DNA of 10,210 nt from Novosphingobium sp. GTDB taxonomy: Bacteria; Pseudomonadota; Alphaproteobacteria; Sphingomonadales; Sphingomonadaceae. A model generated the notes under the pieces. The model searched no databases. It saw only the letters and a list, made by a program, of their open reading frames with translations, and was not told the origin of the DNA. Of the stretch, positions 4,933 through 10,210 are shown piece after piece. The DNA is taken from contig JAQVEQ010000102.1 of the NCBI GenBank assembly GCA_028697875.1, positions 1 through 10,210 on the forward strand, given 5' to 3'. A program made the position numbers and the translations under genes. Positions within the stretch are counted from its first letter, which is position 1. Each line of letters begins with the position of its first letter.

Positions 4933-6777
4933 TCATGCCGGCCGCGCCTTGCCGATGCCCTTGGCGGCCGCTTTTTCGATCCGTTTTTCTTCCCCCGCGA
5001 GCGGCGCATAGGAGATGACGGTATCGCCGGTTTGCGGTTCGGGCCGGGAGGCATGGGTGAAGAACCGCATCTGGCCGGTGGGCCGCACGATCAGCAGCAT
5101 CTTCGCCCCTTCGGGCAGGCATTCGCGCACATTCTCGATCCCGAATTTCTCGGAAATTTTCGTCTTGCGGAAACGCCAGCCTTCCTGCTGGCACGCCTCC
5201 AGATCCTCCAGCCCGAATCCGGCCGTGAACAGCGAACGGCCGCGCAAGGCCTGCGGCAGGCTGCGATGATCGCCCTCGCTGCCCGCCTGCCCCAGCTGGT
5301 AGACCGCATCCGTCCCGATGCTGTGCGCGAATTCGCTGCAGACCAGGGCGTTGTAGGCCTCGTTGTCGGTCGCCGCGACCAGCACCTTGATCGGCGTGAG
5401 ATCGAGATTGTGCTCGGTCGCTTCGTTGAGAATTTCGCCATGGTAGACCGGCAGGCCCTTTTGCCGGGCAATGGCGAGAGCGCGCCAGCTGGAATCGACG
5501 ACTGTCACCGGCACGTCGAGTTCGTGCAATTGTTCGGCCAGGTCGACCGTCCACGGCGTGCTGCCCACGATCAACAGGCCCGGCCGGGTTTCCCCCTTCA
5601 CGTTGAACAGTTTCGCGACGAGGTCGATAGTAAAGCCGTGGGCGACAATGGTCGCTGCGACTACCGCGAAACTCAGCCCGATCAGGATCGAACCGTCGGC
5701 GTAACCGAGTTCGGACAGCCGCAGGGCGAACAGGCCGGAAATGGCCACCAGCACGATCCCGCGCGGCGCGACCCACGCCAGCAGCAGGCGTTCGTTCCAC
5801 GGCACCTGGCTGAACGCGAGGCTCGCCAGCACGGTCGCCGGACGCACCAGGAACAGCAGCGCGAGGATGAACAGGCCGAAGCGCCATTCGAACTGGCGCA
5901 GGCTGGCAAGGTCGAGCGTCGAGGACAGCAGGATGAAAATGCCGGAAACGAGCAGGACGGCGACATTCTGCTTGAACGGATGGATGCTGCGCAGGCTGGC
6001 CACATTCATGTTGGCCAGCGCAATGCCCATGACGGTCACGGCGACGAGGCCCGCCTCGTGCTCGATCCCATTGCAGAACACGAACGTCCCGATCACGGCG
6101 ACCAGCAGCACGGGCACCTTGAGGTATTGCGGCACCAGCCCGCGCGGGAAGGACCAGGCAATCGCCTTGGCCGCGCCATAGCCGATGGCAGCGGAGAGCC
6201 CGGCGGCGATCAGCATCGGCGGCACCACTTCGAACACGGTCGTCCCCGCGGCAGAGAGGCGGAAATATTCGTAGGCGATCACCGCGCACAAGGCCCCGAC
6301 CGGGTCGTTGACGATCGCTTCCCACTTGAGGATCGCGGCCGGGCGCGGCTGGATGCTCGCCTGGCGCAACAGGGGCAGCACGACTGTCGGCCCGGTCACC
6401 ACCAGGATGCCCGCGAAAAGAATGGCGACAGGCCACACCAGCCCCGCGACATAGTAACAGGCCAGCGAACCGAACAGCCAGCCGAACGGAACGCCCAGGA
6501 AGACCAGCCGCCGGACTCCCTGGGCTGCCTTGCGAAGTTCCCGGAAATCGAGCGACAACCCGCCTTCGAACAGGATCAGCGCCACGCCGATGGAAATCAT
6601 CGGTTCGAGCAGGCCACCGAACGCGGCGGCGGGATCGATAAGATGGAAAACCGGACCGGCGAGGAACCCGGCCGCCAGCATCAGCGCGATCGCCGGCCAG
6701 CCGGTTCGCCAGGCGAGCCACTGTGCGCCAATTCCCAGGATGCCGACGAGGGCGATAACGAGCGCTTGTTCTTCCAT
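4933..6777 (-). CDS. CPA1-family Na+(K+)/H+ antiporter with C-terminal TrkA/RCK-like domain
   Basis: A 614-residue inner-membrane cation/proton antiporter. Residues 1-390 form a 12-13 helix CPA transporter core: TGPTVVLPLLR (128-138) at the position of the unwound-helix motif, EAIVNDPVGA (153-162) with the Asn157-Asp158 pair typical of electroneutral CPA1 exchangers, and VAPRG (336-340) with the conserved Arg. The usual TDP triplet reads TGP. Residues about 400-485 look like a TrkA-N/Rossmann domain (LLIVGSTPWT, then VTVVDSS and VLVAATDNEAYN), and 540-595 like a TrkA-C segment, so cytosolic ligand gating is plausible. The glycine loop is degenerate (VGSTPWT rather than G-x-G-x-x-G), so nucleotide binding is uncertain. 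The ATG at 6777 follows GGAG by 4 nt, 37 bp after apt; the stop overlaps a possible lipoprotein start. Na+ versus K+ specificity cannot be read from the sequence. Confidence 0.92.
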   Translation of the reverse strand: MEEQALVIALVGILGIGAQWLAWRTGWPAIALMLAAGFLAGPVFHLIDPAAAFGGLLEPMISIGVALILFEGGLSLDFRELRKAAQGVRRLVFLGVPFGWLFGSLACYYVAGLVWPVAILFAGILVVTGPTVVLPLLRQASIQPRPAAILKWEAIVNDPVGALCAVIAYEYFRLSAAGTTVFEVVPPMLIAAGLSAAIGYGAAKAIAWSFPRGLVPQYLKVPVLLVAVIGTFVFCNGIEHEAGLVAVTVMGIALANMNVASLRSIHPFKQNVAVLLVSGIFILLSSTLDLASLRQFEWRFGLFILALLFLVRPATVLASLAFSQVPWNERLLLAWVAPRGIVLVAISGLFALRLSELGYADGSILIGLSFAVVAATIVAHGFTIDLVAKLFNVKGETRPGLLIVGSTPWTVDLAEQLHELDVPVTVVDSSWRALAIARQKGLPVYHGEILNEATEHNLDLTPIKVLVAATDNEAYNALVCSEFAHSIGTDAVYQLGQAGSEGDHRSLPQALRGRSLFTAGFGLEDLEACQQEGWRFRKTKISEKFGIENVRECLPEGAKMLLIVRPTGQMRFFTHASRPEPQTGDTVISYAPLAGEEKRIEKAAAKGIGKARPA

Positions 6778-6814
6778 TCTTCTCCGGCAGTGATGGGCCC
6801 CGCGCCCGGCCGGA

Positions 6815-7351
6815 TCAATCCCCCGCGAAAGCCATCAGCGTGGTGACGTCGATCCCTTCGTCCGCCAGCCGCCTGGTCCCGCCGAGATCGGGCAGATCGA
6901 TCACGAACAGGGCATAGTCTACCCGCGCCCCTGCCTGGCGCAACAGGCGGGCGGCCGCCAGCGCCGTGCCGCCAGTGGCAAGGAGATCGTCCAGCAACAG
7001 AACCCGCGCGCCTTCGTTCACCAGGGCCGGGTCGATTTCGAGCCGGTCGGTGCCGTATTCCAGCGCATAGTCGATCCCGATGGTCGGCACCGGCAGCTTG
7101 CCGCGCTTGCGCACCGGGAGGAAACCGATACCCAGCCGCGCGGCCACCGCCGCACCGAAGATGAAGCCGCGTGCTTCCATCCCGGCAATCATGTCCGCCT
7201 CGGCCTCGCGCGCCTTGAGCGCCAGCATCTCGATCGCGGTGGCCAGCCCCTCGCCATGGGCGATCAGCGAGGTGATGTCGCGAAACATGATCCCGGGCCG
7301 GGGAAAGTCCGGCACGGTGCGGACCAGCGCCTGCAGTTCGTCGGGCGTCAT
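6815..7351 (-). CDS. apt: Adenine phosphoribosyltransferase
   Basis: Apt makes AMP from adenine and phosphoribosyl pyrophosphate in purine salvage. The 178-residue protein is complete and of normal length. PDFPRPGIMFRDIT (14-27) is the conserved N-terminal signature; EARGFIFGAAVA (59-70), RKRGKLP (81-87) and the PRPP loop VLLLDDLLATGGTA (117-130) follow. The ATG at 7351 has GAGGA (7359-7363) 7 nt upstream. A longer in-frame reading to 7729 crosses the terminator and the cytochrome c1 gene and is not real. It heads a probable apt / antiporter / lipoprotein operon. The cytochrome c1 gene next to apt is, from memory, a common arrangement in sphingomonads. Confidence 0.97.
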   Translation of the reverse strand: MTPDELQALVRTVPDFPRPGIMFRDITSLIAHGEGLATAIEMLALKAREAEADMIAGMEARGFIFGAAVAARLGIGFLPVRKRGKLPVPTIGIDYALEYGTDRLEIDPALVNEGARVLLLDDLLATGGTALAAARLLRQAGARVDYALFVIDLPDLGGTRRLADEGIDVTTLMAFAGD

Positions 7352-7445
7352 CGGGTATTCCTCATCCTTGTTGCGGCCTGTGTTATGTTGCGGTGCCCGG
7401 CCCGGCAGGACACGAAGCGGGAAACCGCCCGGCCACGCGAGCCCC
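7352..7445 (-). promoter_or_regulatory. apt leader region, promoter not identified
   Basis: These 94 bp lie between the bc1 terminator and apt and should carry the apt promoter if the terminator is efficient. CATAAC (minus strand) is a possible -10, but no matching -35 sits at the proper distance. Apart from the apt ribosome-binding site I see nothing definite. Confidence 0.3.
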
Positions 7446-7485
7446 AAAAAGCAGACGCCCCTCGCATCGCGTGATGCAAGGGGCG
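7446..7485 (-). terminator. Rho-independent terminator of the cytochrome bc1 operon
   Basis: On the minus strand, 7 bp (7479-7485 with 7456-7462), one C-A mismatch, then 5 more pairs (7473-7477 with 7464-7468) enclose a 4-nt loop. The stem is followed by TCTGC and TTTTT (7446-7450). It lies 44 nt past the cytochrome c1 stop and separates the respiratory operon from apt. There is no T-run on the plus strand, so it acts in one direction. Confidence 0.9.
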
Positions 7486-7529
7486 CTGTAATCCGGCCAT
7501 TGCGGGCCTCTTGGTCGGAAGAACGGCCT

Positions 7530-8378
7530 TTAGGCCTTCTTCTTGTCCTTCTTGCCGGCCCAGACCTGCTGCTTGGCAAGATAGGCCAGGACAGTGGCGA
7601 AAAGCAGGAAGCCCAGCACCGGCCAGCCCGTCTGGCGGCGCTTTTCGAGCTTGGGCTCGGCCGTCCAGACGAGGAACGCGGCAACGTCCTGAGCCATCTG
7701 GTCGACGGTCGCCTTGGTGCCGTCGCCATAGCTGACCTGATCGGTCGACGTCAGCGGCGGGGCCATCGCCAGGTTGAGGTTGGCGAAATAGGGGTTGTAG
7801 TGCAGCCCGGCCGGGGTCTTCGCCTCGGGGAACTGCTTCACCAGCGCAGCCGGCTGAGCCTGGAAGCCAGTCAGCAGCGAGTAGACGTAAGCCGGCCCTT
7901 CATGCCGCGCCTTGGTCATGAGCGACAGGTCGGGCGGCACGGCGTTGTTGTTGGCGGCACGTGCGGCGATGTCGTTCGGATAGGGCTTCGGGAAATAGTC
8001 GGTCGGCATACCCGCACGGGTCGTGGTTTCGCCGGTGTTCGGGTCGATGCCCGGCACCTGGAAGCCCGCCGCGATCGCCTTGACCTCGGCTTCGTTGTAG
8101 CCAAGCGCGGCAAGGTCGCGGAACGCCACATGGCTCAGCGAGTGGCAAGCCGAGCAGACTTCCTTGTAAACTTGGAAGCCGCGCTGGAGCTGCTGCTTGT
8201 CGAACGTGCCGAAGGGGCCGTCGCTCTGCAGGTGGAGTTCCTTGGGATGGCGGTGGTACACGCTCTCGGCCGTGGCGGCCGGGGGTTCGGCAATGTAGTT
8301 CGCCGCGCCGGTGGCGAAGGCCCACAAGACTGCGACCGTGAAGAACAGGCCGACGAGGATACCGATAAGGCGGGTCAT
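7530..8378 (-). CDS. petC: Cytochrome c1 of the cytochrome bc1 complex
   Basis: The c-type haem subunit of ubiquinol:cytochrome c reductase takes electrons from the Rieske centre and passes them to a soluble or membrane cytochrome c in the periplasm. The 282-residue protein has an N-terminal membrane/signal segment (about 4-24), one haem-binding CSACH motif (75-79, His79 axial), GFQVYKEVCSACHSLSHV around it, the axial Met206 in LAMAPPL (203-209), and a C-terminal membrane anchor (about 251-268) ending in a Lys-rich tail. All residues needed for haem attachment are present. It starts 29 nt after the petB stop; the ribosome-binding site is weak (GAGAGAAAG). It is last in the operon, before the terminator at 7446-7485. 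It is not fused to cytochrome b, unlike Bradyrhizobium fbcH. Confidence 0.97.
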   Translation of the reverse strand: MTRLIGILVGLFFTVAVLWAFATGAANYIAEPPAATAESVYHRHPKELHLQSDGPFGTFDKQQLQRGFQVYKEVCSACHSLSHVAFRDLAALGYNEAEVKAIAAGFQVPGIDPNTGETTTRAGMPTDYFPKPYPNDIAARAANNNAVPPDLSLMTKARHEGPAYVYSLLTGFQAQPAALVKQFPEAKTPAGLHYNPYFANLNLAMAPPLTSTDQVSYGDGTKATVDQMAQDVAAFLVWTAEPKLEKRRQTGWPVLGFLLFATVLAYLAKQQVWAGKKDKKKA

Positions 8379-8407
8379 ATCAGATACTTTCTCTCAGGTC
8401 CGTTCGT

Positions 8408-9688
8408 TCAGCTGGCCGGGGCGAGCGCGGCCTTGTCGTCCGAGCCGAGGACGGCTTCGGTAATCGAATAGGGCAGCGGTTCCGGCTTTTCGATCGAGGA
8501 AACGATCGGCAGGATCACCAGGAAGTGCAGGAAGTAGTACGCCGTGGCGATCTGGCTGATCATCACGTAGGGTTCCGCCGCCGGGGCGCCACCGCAGTAG
8601 CCGAGCACCAGCACGTCCACCATCAGCACGTAGAAGAACTTGCGGAACAGCGGACGGAAGTGACCCGAACGCACCGGCGAGTTGTCCAGCCACGGCAGGA
8701 AGAACCACACCAGGATCGCGCTGAACATGGCGAGCACGCCCATCAGCTTCGCCGGGAAGAACAGGAAGTCCGCAGTGAAGGCGCGCAGGATCGCGTAGAA
8801 CGGCCAGAAGTACCATTCGGGCACGATGTGTGCCGGTGTGCTCATCGGGTTGGCCGGAATGTAGTTGTCCGGGTGGCCCAGCGCGTTCGGCAGGAAGAAC
8901 AGCATCGCGCAGTAGAGGATCAGGAACACGCCCAGTCCGAAACCGTCCTTCGCCGTGTAGTACGGGTGGAACGGCACGGTGTCGCTTTCGCTCTTCACTT
9001 CGACGCCGGTCGGGTTCGACGAACCGGGGATGTGCAGCGCCCAGATGTGCAGGATCACGACGGCCGCGATCACGAAGGGCAGCAGGAAGTGCAGCGAGAA
9101 GAAGCGGTTGAGCGAGGCGTTGTCCGGAGCATAGCCGCCCAGCAGCCAGATCTGCAGCGGTTCGCCGACGACCGGGATCGCGCCGAACAGGCCGGTGATG
9201 ACCTTGGCGCCCCAGAAGCTCATCTGGCCCCAGGGAAGCACGTAGCCCATGAAGGCGGTGGCCATCATCAGCAGGAAGATCACCACGCCCAGCAGCCAGA
9301 TCATCTCGCGCGGGGCCTTGTAGGAGCCGAAGAAGAAGCCGCGGAAGATGTGGAGATAGACCACCACGAAGAAGGCGCTGGCGCCGTTGGCGTGCGCATA
9401 GCGCAGCATCCAGCCCCAGTTGACGTCGCGCATGATGTGCTCGGTCGAATCGAAGGCGACCAGCGCGTTCGGCGCATAGTGCATCGCCAGGATCACGCCG
9501 GTGACGATCTGCAACACGAGGCAGAATCCGGCGAGAACGCCGAAGTTCCAGAAATAGTTGAGGTTGCGCGGAACCGGATAGCCGGCGCCGACCGCGTTAT
9601 AGACGAAGCGCGGAAGCGGCAGCTTCTCGTCCACCCACTTCATCAGGGGGTGGGACGGCTTGTATTCGTTTGCCCAGGGAAAGCTCAT
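8408..9688 (-). CDS. petB: Cytochrome b of the cytochrome bc1 complex
   Basis: The integral-membrane subunit carries haems bL and bH and both quinone sites (Qo and Qi) that run the Q cycle. The 426-residue protein has eight expected helices. The four haem-ligand histidines are present as two pairs each 14 residues apart: His99/His113 in YAHANGASAFFVVVYLH, and His200/His214. The Qo-site PEWY is intact at 290-293, and GYVLPWGQMSFWGA (148-161) marks the cd-loop region. Length and motifs are standard for an alphaproteobacterial full-length cytochrome b rather than a split b6/subunit IV. AGAGGA (9694-9699) sits 5 nt before the ATG. It is second in the operon, 17 bp after petA. Confidence 0.98.
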   Translation of the reverse strand: MSFPWANEYKPSHPLMKWVDEKLPLPRFVYNAVGAGYPVPRNLNYFWNFGVLAGFCLVLQIVTGVILAMHYAPNALVAFDSTEHIMRDVNWGWMLRYAHANGASAFFVVVYLHIFRGFFFGSYKAPREMIWLLGVVIFLLMMATAFMGYVLPWGQMSFWGAKVITGLFGAIPVVGEPLQIWLLGGYAPDNASLNRFFSLHFLLPFVIAAVVILHIWALHIPGSSNPTGVEVKSESDTVPFHPYYTAKDGFGLGVFLILYCAMLFFLPNALGHPDNYIPANPMSTPAHIVPEWYFWPFYAILRAFTADFLFFPAKLMGVLAMFSAILVWFFLPWLDNSPVRSGHFRPLFRKFFYVLMVDVLVLGYCGGAPAAEPYVMISQIATAYYFLHFLVILPIVSSIEKPEPLPYSITEAVLGSDDKAALAPAS

Positions 9689-9705
9689 GATCGTCCTCTT
9701 TCGCC

Positions 9706-10210
9706 TCAGCCGATCTTCACGACAGTGTCGGAGGTGAATTCATAGGGCGGCACTTCGAGGTTCTTCGGTGCCGGACCTTTGCGGATACGGGCCGCGGTGT
9801 CGTAAGCCGAACCGTGGCAGGGGCAGAAATAACCGCCGAACTCGCCGCGGTTCTCACCTTCGCCGGCGCCCAGCGGCACGCAGCCGAGGTGGGTACACAC
9901 GCCCATGGTGATCAGCCAGTTTTCGTGGCCTTCCTTGGTCCGTTCGGCCAGGGTCTGCGGATCGCGCAGATCGGACAGCGGGACTGCGTTGGCTTCCCCG
10001 ATTTCCTTGGCCGTCAGGTTGCGGACGAAGACCGGCTGCTTGCGGAACACGGCCTTGATCGCCTGGCCCGGCTGGATCGCGCTGATGTCGATTTCGGTCG
10101 AGCTTTCGGCGAGAACGTCCGCCGAAGGAGCAATCTGGCTGATCAGCGGAACGAGAGTGGCGACACCGCCGACCCCGGCCGCCGCGACTGCCGCAACATT
10201 GATGAAATCA
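9706..10210 (-). CDS. petA: Rieske [2Fe-2S] iron-sulfur subunit of cytochrome bc1, N-terminus cut by window edge
   Basis: This subunit moves electrons from ubiquinol at the Qo site to cytochrome c1. The window holds 167 residues to the stop; only the first few (probably including the twin-arginine pair before DFINVAA) are missing beyond the right edge. An Ala/Val/Gly-rich membrane anchor is followed by NPSADV-like APSADVLA, a hinge, and the soluble domain. The cluster motifs are CTHLGC (codons 9880-9897) and CPCHGS (9811-9825), giving two Cys and two His ligands plus the disulfide pair. The frame is open to the edge: the position at 10048-10050 is an internal GTG valine codon, not the start. 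It is the first gene of petABC; the promoter is outside the window. Confidence 0.97.
   Translation of the reverse strand, partial: DFINVAAVAAAGVGGVATLVPLISQIAPSADVLAESSTEIDISAIQPGQAIKAVFRKQPVFVRNLTAKEIGEANAVPLSDLRDPQTLAERTKEGHENWLITMGVCTHLGCVPLGAGEGENRGEFGGYFCPCHGSAYDTAARIRKGPAPKNLEVPPYEFTSDTVVKIG

Noticed and set aside
4289..6721. 810-residue minus-strand open frame spanning the antiporter and lipoprotein
   Set aside because: Only its last part is the lipoprotein; the rest is the antiporter gene read in the wrong frame. It is not a fusion protein.
5032..6846. 604-residue plus-strand open frame opposite the antiporter gene
   Set aside because: It mirrors a clear membrane transporter gene, is full of His, Gln, Arg and Asp with no family signature, and reflects GC-rich codon bias on the opposite strand.
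7352..7729. N-terminal extension of apt up to 7729
   Set aside because: It would cross the bc1 terminator and overlap petC in another frame; the 178-residue form has normal family length and a good ribosome-binding site.
8525..9745. 406-residue plus-strand open frame opposite cytochrome b
   Set aside because: It is antisense to an unmistakable petB, with a His/Glu/Arg-rich composition typical of a shadow frame.
9706..10050. Short Rieske form starting at 10050
   Set aside because: The codon is an internal GTG; the frame stays open to the window edge and encodes the expected membrane anchor and ADVLA segment.
1..10210. CRISPR array, insertion sequence, phage or defence cassette
   Set aside because: I found no spaced direct repeats, transposase or recombinase motifs, or terminal inverted repeats; the region is core metabolism, respiration and division.

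Overview
The window is GC-rich, densely coded bacterial DNA. Its gene content points to an alphaproteobacterium, most likely of the Sphingomonadales. It has a MipZ division-site ATPase (an alphaproteobacterial family), a separate Rieske / cytochrome b / cytochrome c1 operon followed by apt, and a PgmG-type phosphoglucomutase/phosphomannomutase. I infer this assignment from gene content and protein sequence; no search was run. Almost everything here is core genome. I see no insertion sequence, integrase, CRISPR array, toxin or defence cassette.

Left part (1-2204, minus strand): an operon reading leftward of mipZ, a 99-residue membrane-anchored J-domain protein, and a sugar-phosphate mutase (pgmG) that runs off the left edge. 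mipZ and the J-protein gene are 7 bp apart; the J-protein stop and the pgmG start overlap as ATGA. A 90-bp divergent intergenic region (2205-2294) separates this operon from panC.

Middle (2295-4101, plus strand): panC (pantothenate synthetase) and a secreted CsgG/HfaB-like protein, then a strong hairpin terminator at 4071-4101. The terminator has T-rich tails in both directions, so it can also stop minus-strand transcription arriving through the tRNA.

Right of centre (4176-7351, minus strand): apt, a CPA1-type Na+(K+)/H+ antiporter with a cytosolic nucleotide-binding-like tail, and an OmpA-domain lipoprotein whose start overlaps the antiporter stop, followed 39 bp later by tRNA-Gly(UCC). A good -35-like TTGACG overlaps the lipoprotein stop codon and could give the tRNA its own promoter.

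Right end (7446 to the edge, minus strand): the cytochrome bc1 operon petA (cut at its N-terminus by the window edge), petB and petC, closed by a strong rho-independent terminator at 7446-7485. The complex oxidises ubiquinol and reduces a c-type cytochrome while pumping protons; the antiporter downstream exchanges protons for cations.

I do not see a convincing undescribed multi-gene system. The points most worth a second look are: the small Pam18-like J-protein between a division ATPase and a sugar mutase; the orphan CsgG-like protein, which lacks a lipobox and has glycine-rich segments where CsgG has its pore hairpins; and the OmpA-domain lipoprotein with Asp directly after its lipid-modified Cys, coupled to an antiporter.
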